Source of the DNA: Amoebophilaceae bacterium | GTDB taxonomy: Bacteria; Bacteroidota; Bacteroidia; Cytophagales; Amoebophilaceae | Length of the DNA: 43,902 bases | Direction: 5' to 3' | NCBI GenBank assembly: GCA_011524725.1 | Contig: WTJV01000053.1 | Location: forward strand, 1-43,902 | Shown: positions 33,187 to 41,103 of the stretch, in pieces | Layout: each line of letters begins with the position of its first letter | How positions within the stretch are numbered: the first letter of the stretch is position 1 | The notes under the pieces: model-generated | What the model saw: the letters and a program-made list of their open reading frames with translations, nothing else | What the model was told of the DNA's origin: nothing | Databases searched by the model: none | Made by a program: the position numbers and the translations under genes

Positions 33187-36153
33187 ATGCAAAATAAAAG
33201 ACTCATTGTTTTTCTTACGGTCATCATCTCACTGCTATGCTTCTATTACCTTTCCTTTACGTATATAGCTGCTAAGGTCCAAAGCGAAGCGACACTCCAT
33301 GCCACCAATGAAAGTGGGCATATCGATTTCGAAAAAAAGCAAGCGTATCTAGACTCCGTTTGGAAACAGCCTGTATATCGTCTTCTAGGCTTTAAATACA
33401 CCTATGAAGAAGTCAAAGAAAGAGAACTAGGCCAAGGTCTGGATTTACAGGGTGGCATGCACGTGACGTTAGAGGTGTCTCCGGTAGCACTCATCAAGGG
33501 ACTCGCAGGAGGTAGCCAAGACAAAGCCTTTTTGGCGGCATTGCAACAAGCAGCACAAGCGCATCCACTACAGCCCCAAGCGTCTTTTACTACCCTCTTT
33601 CACCAGGCCTATCAAGCACAGACCCCTACAGGAAAACTCAGCGATATCTTTGCCACAGCAGCCAACCGCTCACGCCTCAGCTACGAGTCAACAGACAAAG
33701 AGGTGCTGCGCATCATCGACCAAGAGATAGATAAAGCCATTGATCGTTCTTTTGAGATTATCAGAACACGTATTGATCGTTTTGGTACTACACAGCCTAA
33801 TATCCAGCGCCTCCATAATACAGGCAGGATCCAAATAGAGCTACCTGGCGTCAACAACCCAGAGAGGGTAAAAAAGCTACTACAAGGAGTCGCCCAACTG
33901 CAGTTTTGGGAAGTATATGAAATGGCAGAGCTGAGCGAGGCTTTACAGTCTATCGAAGAGATGCTCGTAGCAGAACAAAAAACGGCCTCACCGATGCCCC
34001 CCACAAGCGCACTAGCACCCCAAGACAACAAGCCATCGGAGCACAAAGAAGAGTTATCGCCAGCAGGTACTTCAGCTACATCGCCGCTCCTGGGGTTGCT
34101 AAAAGCAACATATGGGTTGGTCTACGCAGTAGATGATGTGGCGGTTATCAACGGCATTCTTACCCGAGGTGATGTGAAGGCTCTTTTGCCAGGAGATTTG
34201 CGGTGGCTTTGGGATGTGAAGCCCCATACACTCCAAGACGGCACCGAAGTCGCAGCACTCTATCCCATCAGACAACGTCGCGGTGGCCAAGCTGCCCTAG
34301 AGGGTGATGTTATCACGGACGCACGCCAAGTATTTGATGACCGTGGTCAACCTGCTGTGAGTATGAAGATGAGCAACAGCGGGGCTAGAGCTTGGAAGAG
34401 GGTAACAGCCAATAATATCGGGCGACGTATTGCTATTACGTTAGATGATCATGTGTATTCAGCACCAGTGGTCAACACAGAGATTCCTGGCGGAAATTCT
34501 CAAATAACAGGCAATTTCACCATAGAAGAAGCCAAAGACTTGGCCAATATACTCAATGCTGGTTCTTTGCCTGCCCCCGTCAAGATTGTAGAAGAAGCCA
34601 TTATAGGGCCTACCTTGGGTAAAAAAGCGCAAATAGAAGGAATCTCTTCCATGCTCTTGGGGCTAGGGCTCATCGTTCTATTCATGCTTCTCTACTACGC
34701 CCAAGGAGGACTGATTGCTAATATGGCACTGTTCTTCAATATGTTGTTCATACTGGGTATACTAGCACAGCTGAATGCCGTTCTGACGCTACCCGGTATT
34801 GCCGGTATTGTGCTCACCATAGGTATGTCTATCGATGCTAATGTGCTGATATTTGAGCGGATCAGAGAAGAACTCAAGAGGGGTGCATCGATGAAAGTAG
34901 CTATCGACCGTGGCTATCAAAAAGCCTACAGCTCCATCATAGATTCGAACATCACGACGTTCCTGACTGGTGCTATTCTGTATGCATTAGGCCAAGGCCC
35001 CATCCGGGGATTTGCCACAACCTTGATGATCGGCATCGTGTGCTCATTTTTCTCGGCAGTATTTATCACACGGGTAGTGATGGATTGGTGGGTTAGCCGT
35101 GGTCATGGAAGAAGTTTGACATTTTCTTTTTCCTACAGCAAAAATCTGTTGAACAATCTCCGCATCAATTTCCTAAAAATACGTAAATGGTCCTATGCAG
35201 TCTCACTAGCCTTCATCGGCGCAGGATTCTTGATCATGGTCCAACAAGGAGGACTGAATCTGGGCGTCGACTTTACAGGAGGCCGGTCTTATGTGGTATC
35301 CTTTGGGCAGCCCATGGAGCCTTCTGTACTAAAAACACAACTGGCCAAGTACTTGGGCGAACAAGGAACAGAAGTGAAAACTTATGGATCCAATCGTGTG
35401 CTAAAAGTGACGACAAGCTATCTCATACAAAACGAGACCGATGAGAGCGATGTAGCGGTAAGAAACGCACTCCTCCAGGGCATACAGCACCTCACAGGAT
35501 TTACCTACATCACCGACGCAGTAGCCCCGCAAGCATCTGATACATTTACAATTGTCAGCACCTCCAAAGTAGGCGCCACGATTGCGCATGACATACAAGC
35601 TGCTGCCCAGCAATCTGTCTTTTTCTCTTTGGTCATGATCTTCCTATACATTCTGGTGCGCTTCCGTAGATGGCAATTTGGCCTAGCAGCTGTGATTGCC
35701 TTGCTGCACGACACGCTAGTGATATTTGCTGCTTTTGCCATGGCCAGACTTTGGGGATATAGTTATGAAGTAGATCAGGTATTTATCGCGGCTATCCTGA
35801 CCGTCATTGGCTACTCTATCAATGACACGGTAGTTGTGTTTGATCGAATTAGAGAACGAATGGGTATACATACCAACAAGACCCTTCGGGAAGTAGCCAA
35901 TCTTTCCATCAATGAAACCATGAGTCGTACCCTGATTACTTCCTTGACCACACTCCTCGCGGTAGTGATTCTGTTTCTATTGGGTGGAGAAGTGTTGCGA
36001 GGATTCTCCTTTGCCATGCTAGTAGGCATCATATTTGGGACCTATTCTTCTGTTTTTATTGCTACACCGCTAGCGGTAGATCTTGCGAATATAGCACAGC
36101 GCAGTAGCCGATCTGCAGCCAAAAGACGTCGTATAAAAAGAAGGGGGGCATGA
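33187..36153 (+). CDS. secDF: protein translocase SecDF fusion
   Basis: SecD and SecF use the proton gradient to help pull proteins through SecYEG. Here they are one chain of 988 residues, as in Bacteroidota. The SecD part has an N-terminal helix, LGQGLDLQGGMHVTLEV, a periplasmic domain with RTRIDRFGTTQPNIQR and IQIELPGVNNPERVK, and EAKDLANILNAGSLPAP before five helices with GMSIDANVLIFERIREE. The SecF part begins about 36 residues after the last SecD helix and has LNLGVDFTGGRSYVV and GYSINDTVVVFDRIRER. A low-complexity linker rich in P, S, A and E (about 260-300) sits within the SecD periplasmic domain. The ATG at 33187 (MQNKRLIVF) is chosen over a TTG at 33151 because the promoter precedes it. 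Confidence 0.96.
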   Translation: MQNKRLIVFLTVIISLLCFYYLSFTYIAAKVQSEATLHATNESGHIDFEKKQAYLDSVWKQPVYRLLGFKYTYEEVKERELGQGLDLQGGMHVTLEVSPVALIKGLAGGSQDKAFLAALQQAAQAHPLQPQASFTTLFHQAYQAQTPTGKLSDIFATAANRSRLSYESTDKEVLRIIDQEIDKAIDRSFEIIRTRIDRFGTTQPNIQRLHNTGRIQIELPGVNNPERVKKLLQGVAQLQFWEVYEMAELSEALQSIEEMLVAEQKTASPMPPTSALAPQDNKPSEHKEELSPAGTSATSPLLGLLKATYGLVYAVDDVAVINGILTRGDVKALLPGDLRWLWDVKPHTLQDGTEVAALYPIRQRRGGQAALEGDVITDARQVFDDRGQPAVSMKMSNSGARAWKRVTANNIGRRIAITLDDHVYSAPVVNTEIPGGNSQITGNFTIEEAKDLANILNAGSLPAPVKIVEEAIIGPTLGKKAQIEGISSMLLGLGLIVLFMLLYYAQGGLIANMALFFNMLFILGILAQLNAVLTLPGIAGIVLTIGMSIDANVLIFERIREELKRGASMKVAIDRGYQKAYSSIIDSNITTFLTGAILYALGQGPIRGFATTLMIGIVCSFFSAVFITRVVMDWWVSRGHGRSLTFSFSYSKNLLNNLRINFLKIRKWSYAVSLAFIGAGFLIMVQQGGLNLGVDFTGGRSYVVSFGQPMEPSVLKTQLAKYLGEQGTEVKTYGSNRVLKVTTSYLIQNETDESDVAVRNALLQGIQHLTGFTYITDAVAPQASDTFTIVSTSKVGATIAHDIQAAAQQSVFFSLVMIFLYILVRFRRWQFGLAAVIALLHDTLVIFAAFAMARLWGYSYEVDQVFIAAILTVIGYSINDTVVVFDRIRERMGIHTNKTLREVANLSINETMSRTLITSLTTLLAVVILFLLGGEVLRGFSFAMLVGIIFGTYSSVFIATPLAVDLANIAQRSSRSAAKRRRIKRRGA

Positions 36154-36280
36154 AACACAGCGCAGTTTATTGTAGAATTTAGTCGCGCTTTGCCGACCAA
36201 ACACAGGGCGCAGTAGCTATATCAGGTATAAAACTCAGTAAATGTTACTTCTGACACACCACAAGGCAAAAGCAGTCACC

Positions 36281-36463
36281 ATGTCGTATGGCAATAGTTT
36301 TTTGTTAGGGATCACCTTTATGGCAGTTGTCTCAGCATGCAATCAAAATACTGCCCCAAAAAAAAGCATAACGCATCACAATAGCAAGGTCCACAAACCG
36401 AACGCAACGCCCTCTACACCAGAAAAAACGACGACCCAGAAAGAACGCCCCCCCAAAAAGTGA
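36281..36463 (+). CDS. 5' part of a lipoprotein gene ending at a C7 tract
   Basis: From the ATG at 36281 the frame encodes a signal peptide (MSYGNSFLLGITFMAVVSAC) with a good lipobox, VSAC, and then a basic Ser/Thr/Pro/Lys-rich stretch. It stops at a TGA (36461-36463) shortly after a run of seven C and five A (36448-36459). A second frame, open from 36385 to 37050, continues the same hydrophilic, charged composition. I infer one lipoprotein of about 256 residues split by a -1 shift. Alternatively the 60-residue product is made as such. A longer start at 36242 would put 13 residues before the signal and is less likely. The family is not recognised. Confidence 0.55.
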   Translation: MSYGNSFLLGITFMAVVSACNQNTAPKKSITHHNSKVHKPNATPSTPEKTTTQKERPPKK

Positions 36464-37050
36464 GACAAGTCCCGGCACCAGCTAGGACGCAACCCGTGAA
36501 ATCACCAAAACGCCGTAGCCATCCACAAGATGATAAAACCCCAAAACGCAGTAACGTAAAGGGAAGGAGGCAGCGATATGTACCAGCACAGACGCTAGAG
36601 GAAGCTACAAATGAGTGGGATGCTCAACACGAGCCGGATAATGCCTCAATACAAGCACCTCCCGATATACGCATAGAACCGCCAGAAGTATCAGGAATAT
36701 TAGACAAAGCACCTGCCGATGATGTCTCTTTATCTTCCTTGGGTGGTATTGCGCCAAGCATAATACAGCAGGAAAAAGATATCGAAGCGTCGATGGCTAA
36801 TGAACTATTAGAGTTCCGAGAAAAAGCCAAAGAGATCAGTGATCACCATTCGCAGAATGCCTCGACCGAAGAATCAGTGTTAGCAGAGACGCAGCAAGAT
36901 AAAGGTGGTAATGTAGAGGAACCGCTGAGACACGATAGCGATATACAACTACCACCAGATGATGCTACAGCACGGCAAGCTCACGCAGATAGTCTGGAGG
37001 ACGAAATAGCAGCATTAGGGCAAAGACTGAGTGAACTCAGGATAAAATAA
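36385..37050 (+). CDS. 3' part of the same lipoprotein gene, -1 frame
   Basis: This frame is open from 36385 (after a TAG at 36382) to 37050. Its first candidate start is a GTG at 36460 that overlaps the TGA of the upstream frame (GTGA) and has no ribosome binding site, so a frameshifted continuation is more likely than an independent gene. The product is very hydrophilic: a basic Pro-rich part (PVKSPKRRSHPQ) is followed by acidic helical stretches (QQEKDIEASMANELLEFREK and DSLEDEIAALGQRLSELRIK) likely to form coiled coils. It has no signal peptide of its own. The family is not recognised. Confidence 0.55.
   Translation, partial: QGPQTERNALYTRKNDDPERTPPQKVRQVPAPARTQPVKSPKRRSHPQDDKTPKRSNVKGRRQRYVPAQTLEEATNEWDAQHEPDNASIQAPPDIRIEPPEVSGILDKAPADDVSLSSLGGIAPSIIQQEKDIEASMANELLEFREKAKEISDHHSQNASTEESVLAETQQDKGGNVEEPLRHDSDIQLPPDDATARQAHADSLEDEIAALGQRLSELRIK
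36448..36454 (+). other. C7 tract, candidate -1 frameshift or phase-variation site
   Basis: Seven consecutive C read as C CCC CCC in the lipoprotein frame. That is the phase required for an X XXY YYZ -1 slippery heptamer, and it lies six bases before the zero-frame TGA. Gain of one base in the tract would also fuse the two frames. It could equally be a simple loss-of-function mutation or a sequencing error. Confidence 0.45.
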
Positions 37051-37120
37051 AAATAGCTGACGATAGGTAGCAACAACGCGGGGTAAGGAAAATCGGCCTA
37101 TAACAAGGAATCGGGTTCGC

Positions 37121-38596
37121 TCAATACGCTTGTGCAAAAACTACCCGGCGCCTAGATGGCTTACCGGTATAGATGCAACAACCCTCCTCCTGAGGAGCGT
37201 CTAGCGGAATACAACGAATCGTCGCTTTGGTTTCTGCTTGGATCTTTTTCTCTGTCTCAGTTGTTCCATCCCAGTGCGCCAGCACAAAGCCTCCCTTTTT
37301 CGCCATGGTCTCTTTAAACGCTGCATACGTGTCTACTGAAGTAGTATAAGATTGCCTGAAATCAAGAGCACGCTGGTAGAGCGCGTCCTGGATAGCTACG
37401 AGTAGCTGTTGGACCACTGCTACAGCATTGTCTACACGGACGATGATTTTTTCTTTGGTGTCTCTTCTAGCGAGTTCTACTGTCTTATTCGCTAGGTCTT
37501 GGGGACCTATGGCCATACGCAAGGGTACACCCTTGAGCTCGTACTCGGCAAACTTACGCCCTGGTTTGTAGGCATCGCGGTCGTCTAGCTTGACAGCCAC
37601 AGCTTGTGCGGTAAGCACTTCCTGGAGGAGGGCTGCTTGTTTCAGAACAAGCACTCGCTCTGCCTCGCTTCTATAGATAGGGATGATGACTAACTGTATA
37701 GGCGCTAACTTAGGCGGTAATACCAGGCCCTCATCATCAGAATGGGTCATAATCAAAGCACCAATCAGGCGGGTAGTCACCCCCCACGAAGTGCCCCATA
37801 CATGGTCTAGTTGACCCGCTTGGTTGGCGAAAGTGACCCCAAACGCCTTAGAAAAATTTTGTCCCAAAAAATGAGAAGTACCTGCTTGCAAAGCCTTGCC
37901 ATCTTGCATCAGCGCTTCGATAGTATACGTTGCCTCTGCTCCGGCAAATCGTTCATGGTCGGTCTTAGTGCCTTTGAGTAAAGGCATCGCCATGTAGTTG
38001 CGGGCAAAGTCCTCATAGACATGGAGCATCTGGAGGGTCTCTTGCTCAGCTTCTTCGCGCGTAGCATGAGCGGTATGCCCCTCCTGCCATAACACCTCAG
38101 CAGTACGAAGAAACAGGCGAGGGCGCATCTCCCAACGTACCATGTTGCTCCACTGATTGATCAGCAAAGGCAAGTCTCTATACGACCTAATCCAGTTTTT
38201 GTAAGTATGCCAAATGATGGTCTCTGACGTAGGGCGGATGATCAACGCTTCATCAAGCTGTGCCTCGGGATCAGCTTCTACACCGGCCCCACTACTCGCC
38301 TTTTTTAAGCGATAATGGGTCACTACAGCGCACTCCTTGGCGAAACCTTCTATGTGTTCTGCCTCTTTGCTCAGGTAGGACTGGGGAATCAACAAAGGAA
38401 AATAAGCGTTGGCATGTCCCGTAGCCTTAAAGGCTTGGTCCAAGATGGTCTTCATCTTTTCCCAGATAGCAAAGCCATAAGGCTTGATGATCATACAACC
38501 CCGCACAAGAGAGTTTTCAGCTAGATCTGCCTTCTTGACCAACGTGTTGTACCAAGCTGAGAAATCTTCGGTTCTTTGGGGTAGTTTGGGGGTCAT
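37121..38596 (-). CDS. proS: prolyl-tRNA synthetase, archaeal/eukaryotic type (ProS type 3)
   Basis: The enzyme charges tRNA-Pro. From the ATG at 38596 ([20 protein letters not shown]) it has 491 residues, the length of the short archaeal-like ProS without the bacterial editing insertion. Class II motifs are visible: [17 protein letters not shown] (motif 1 region), [20 protein letters not shown] with [14 protein letters not shown] (motif 2), and [20 protein letters not shown] (motif 3). The C-terminal domain ends with RRVVFAQAY, the usual Tyr carboxylate. The frame is open to 38683, but the extra 29 residues are not conserved. It is convergent with the split lipoprotein locus. Confidence 0.95.
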   Translation of the reverse strand: MTPKLPQRTEDFSAWYNTLVKKADLAENSLVRGCMIIKPYGFAIWEKMKTILDQAFKATGHANAYFPLLIPQSYLSKEAEHIEGFAKECAVVTHYRLKKASSGAGVEADPEAQLDEALIIRPTSETIIWHTYKNWIRSYRDLPLLINQWSNMVRWEMRPRLFLRTAEVLWQEGHTAHATREEAEQETLQMLHVYEDFARNYMAMPLLKGTKTDHERFAGAEATYTIEALMQDGKALQAGTSHFLGQNFSKAFGVTFANQAGQLDHVWGTSWGVTTRLIGALIMTHSDDEGLVLPPKLAPIQLVIIPIYRSEAERVLVLKQAALLQEVLTAQAVAVKLDDRDAYKPGRKFAEYELKGVPLRMAIGPQDLANKTVELARRDTKEKIIVRVDNAVAVVQQLLVAIQDALYQRALDFRQSYTTSVDTYAAFKETMAKKGGFVLAHWDGTTETEKKIQAETKATIRCIPLDAPQEEGCCIYTGKPSRRRVVFAQAY

Positions 38597-39044
38597 GGAG
38601 AAAAGTTGTGTTTTGCCTATGCGTAAGGTATTGGTGTTGAAAAGTCGGATATATTCACTTAAAGATATAACAGAGGTGATCATGTAAATCTAGGGAAGTT
38701 CCATGTACCATCTATGATGCGTTTGCCGAGCATGCGCCTTTTGTTTTCTTGGACTCCGACAAGTGCCGCACCTATCTCTGACACGATCATGACCCAGTAA
38801 ACAAGCATACACAAGATAGTTTATAGTAAAAGATGGCTGCAAAAAGCATTGGTATATATCTTTTTTACGTATGTTACTAGTATGATTACGAATGATTTTT
38901 GCTATATCTAATAGGTATTTTTACCATTTTAAACAATTTTGAATGGCTTACTAGCAATAATCAGTTGAGTTTAGTATCGAAACTAATGCGAGTATGATAG
39001 CAAAAAATGGGTATGCATACTGATCAACTAAAACCTTACCGATC
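38597..39044. other. intergenic region, AT-rich, no gene seen
   Basis: This 448-bp gap between divergent proS and the SRPBCC gene holds no convincing gene or tRNA. The part from about 38820 to 39000 is markedly AT-rich. A perfect 10-bp palindrome, GTATGCATAC (39011-39020), is directly followed by the palindrome TGATCA, 19 bases before the next ATG. It may contain promoters for both genes. TATCTTTA on the minus strand upstream of proS is close to the -7 consensus. Confidence 0.5.
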
Positions 39045-39611
39045 ATGAATATCATAAGAAAAATATTGATGGCGCTGGCAGCGAGTCTGGTGCTTATCGT
39101 TAGTATAGGATGGTTTCTGCCTTCTAAGCGGCATCTAGAGCGCTCTATTACCATTCATGCACCTTCTGCTGCTGTTTTCAAAGAGGTCAATAGCCTAAAA
39201 AGGTGGGAACATTGGTCTCCTTGGCTAGATGTAGATCCACATACCGTTGTCCATCATGAAGGCCCAGAGGAAGGTGTTGGATGTACCATGTCTTGGGTTA
39301 GCGAAAATCCCAAGGTGGGCAAGGGGGCTCAGCAGATTGTTGTCAGCGAACCCAACCAACACATTGCCCTCAACGTAGACTTTGTAGACTGGGATGGGAC
39401 TATTGCTGCTGGTTGGAAATTTGAGGAGAAAGGAGAAAATGAAACCTTGGTCACTTGGAGCAATGACAGCGATAACCGCGGTAAACTGCTGAACAAGTAT
39501 ATGGATCTCATCATATATCCTGCGCTTGGCAAAAGCTATGAGCAGGGACTTGGGAACCTCAAAGCGCACGTAGAAAGTCTGCATGCACAACAGACAGTGC
39601 TAGAGGAATAG
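39045..39611 (+). CDS. membrane-anchored SRPBCC (START-like) family protein
   Basis: The 188-residue protein has an N-terminal membrane anchor (about 8-26, LMALAASLVLIVSIGWFLP) and then a single SRPBCC/polyketide-cyclase-like domain: ERSITIHAPSAAVFKEVNSLKRWEHWSPWL, GPEEGVGCTMSWVSENPK split by normal spacing, and a C-terminal helix GKSYEQGLGNLKAHVES. This fold has a deep pocket for a hydrophobic ligand. The ligand and role are unknown. It is convergent with obgE and has its own upstream AT-rich region. Confidence 0.85.
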   Translation: MNIIRKILMALAASLVLIVSIGWFLPSKRHLERSITIHAPSAAVFKEVNSLKRWEHWSPWLDVDPHTVVHHEGPEEGVGCTMSWVSENPKVGKGAQQIVVSEPNQHIALNVDFVDWDGTIAAGWKFEEKGENETLVTWSNDSDNRGKLLNKYMDLIIYPALGKSYEQGLGNLKAHVESLHAQQTVLEE

Positions 39612-39703
39612 ACGAAATATGCCATCTCCCAAAAATTGTTACGAACAATACCGAAAGTAGGGAAAGGTTATCCGAGTGAACAGCGTCCTCTTGCACGCTT
39701 TAT

Positions 39704-40711
39704 TCAAGCGTCATGCAAAAGCTGCCACACTTTTTCTTTAAGTGCATCGATGCCCTGCCCTGTCACGGAAGAGATGAGGGTATGGTCTATGCCTGATGGT
39801 AAGTTGGCTACCAGCGTCTGTCTTGCCTGCTCATCTAATAGATCTATTTTAGAACATACCAGTAGTCGGGGTTTGTCCAACAGCTCAGGACTATAGGTCT
39901 GGAGTTCTTGGACAAGGTTAGTGTAGGTTTGTGGTATGTCGGGAGTATCTGCAGCGATGATCAGTAGCAACACTGTATTACGCTCGATATGTCTTAAGAA
40001 ACGGACTCCTAATCCTTTGCCGGTAGCTGCTCCTTCGATGATGCCGGGAATATCTGCCATCACAAAAGATTGCTGTTTCTTGTAAGCTACGATACCCAAT
40101 TGAGGTACCAGCGTAGTGAAGGGATAGGGGGCAATCTTAGGTTTGGCAGCAGAGACTACCGATAGTAAGGTAGACTTTCCCGCATTAGGCAGTCCTACCA
40201 AGCCCACATCGGCCAGTAGCTTTAGCTCTAAGGCCACCCAGCCTTCACTCCCTGGCTGCCCAGGCTGCGCATAGCGAGGCGTTTGTTGGGTGGCTGATTT
40301 GAAGTGAACATTGCCCCGCCCTCCCCTACCTCCCTGCACTAATATCTCCTGAGCACCGTCCTGGACTACCTCCAACAATATCCTACCTGTCACTGCGTCT
40401 TTAGCTACAGTGCCCAGAGGAACCGGCAAGACTGCATCGGTACCTGTAGCACCAGATCGCTTCCCTCCTGCCCCAGATTGACCCTGTGCTGCTACCACGT
40501 GCTTCTTGTAGCGCAGATGCAATAGGGTAGATAACTGCGCATTCCCTTGCAAAATGACGTGCCCACCCCGGCCACCGTCGCCGCCATCAGGCCCCCCTTT
40601 GGGCACTGACTTCTCCCTTCTAAAATGCACGGCACCTGCTCCGCCCACACCAGACCGGACATATATCTTTACATAATCAATGAAGTTAGCAGTAGACACG
40701 GTTCTCTTCAT
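39704..40711 (-). CDS. obgE: GTPase Obg (CgtA)
   Basis: Obg is an essential GTPase that acts in 50S assembly and binds (p)ppGpp in several bacteria. The N-terminal glycine-rich Obg domain is clear: FIDYVKIYVRSGVGGAGAVH, VPKGGPDGGDGGRGGHVI, VQGGRGGRGNVHFK. The G domain has [48 protein letters not shown] and CSKIDLLD. The 335-residue protein lacks the extra OCT domain of some Gram-positive members, which is normal here. A good promoter lies directly upstream. Its family link to (p)ppGpp is of interest next to the alarmone hydrolase fusion in this window. Confidence 0.96.
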   Translation of the reverse strand: MKRTVSTANFIDYVKIYVRSGVGGAGAVHFRREKSVPKGGPDGGDGGRGGHVILQGNAQLSTLLHLRYKKHVVAAQGQSGAGGKRSGATGTDAVLPVPLGTVAKDAVTGRILLEVVQDGAQEILVQGGRGGRGNVHFKSATQQTPRYAQPGQPGSEGWVALELKLLADVGLVGLPNAGKSTLLSVVSAAKPKIAPYPFTTLVPQLGIVAYKKQQSFVMADIPGIIEGAATGKGLGVRFLRHIERNTVLLLIIAADTPDIPQTYTNLVQELQTYSPELLDKPRLLVCSKIDLLDEQARQTLVANLPSGIDHTLISSVTGQGIDALKEKVWQLLHDA

Positions 40712-40735
40712 TTAGGAAAAGTACGTAGACTGAGG

Positions 40736-40767
40736 CAAAAGTACGTCGCCTGCTTACACTCCCCAAT
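40736..40767 (-). promoter_or_regulatory. probable promoter for obgE (TTG-N20-TACTTTTG)
   Basis: On the minus strand ATTG (40764-40767) is followed after 20 bases by TACTTTTG (40736-40743), a Bacteroidota-type promoter about 25 bases before the ATG. A ten-base repeat, AAAAGTACGT on the plus strand, occurs at 40717-40726 and 40737-40746. The second copy carries the -7 box, and the first gives a near-copy, TACTTTTC. Confidence 0.5.
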
Positions 40768-40901
40768 AAATCTTACTCACGTGAACCACTGCCTGCACGC
40801 TCATGGGGGCATTTTATAGCACCACAGCACGTATAAGACCTCCATAATACCTACTGAATTGGATCCGGGAAACTCATGCTAATCCAGCGTAATACACAAA
40901 G

Positions 40902-40910
40902 TTATCCACA
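40902..40910 (+). promoter_or_regulatory. single perfect DnaA box (TTATCCACA)
   Basis: TTATCCACA matches the DnaA box consensus exactly. I see no cluster of further boxes near it and no dnaA or dnaN gene in the window, so this is not evidence for an origin by itself. It could titrate DnaA or occur by chance. Confidence 0.3.
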
Positions 40911-40920
40911 ATCGCGGCGC

Positions 40921-40947
40921 GTTCCCGGGGCGATTAGCCTCGGGAAC
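40921..40947. terminator. GC-rich hairpin downstream of the NACHT gene
   Basis: An 11-bp stem (GTTCCCGGGGC / GCCTCGGGAAC, one G-T pair as written on the plus strand) closes the loop GATTA. It lies about 155 bases past the stop of the minus-strand NACHT gene. No U-run follows on either strand, so a classical terminator is not certain. Confidence 0.35.
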
Positions 40948-40981
40948 CCCTACACACCCAAAGGCCCTAGTACCAGCACAA

Positions 40982-41103
40982 CTACTCCAAGGTTCCAATA
41001 TAGGCTACGCCGCGGATACTTACTACCAACACGCCAAGTCTCCAAAGATCAATGGCCAAGGAGCCAAGTCCAACCCACGCCAAGGATCCAAAAATCCAAT
41101 GGC
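40982..41103. repeat. CCAA-rich tract after the NACHT gene stop
   Basis: The 392-bp gap 40712-41103 holds the obgE promoter, the DnaA box, the hairpin and this tract. CCAA occurs 11 times between about 40987 and 41100 (TTGG on the coding strand of the NACHT gene), and CAATGGCC occurs twice. Spacing is irregular. No gene is evident. It may be a decayed tandem repeat or the 3' untranslated region of the NACHT transcript. Confidence 0.4.

Noticed and set aside
40902-40910. Replication origin
   Set aside because: There is only one DnaA box, with no cluster and no dnaA, dnaN or typical origin genes nearby.
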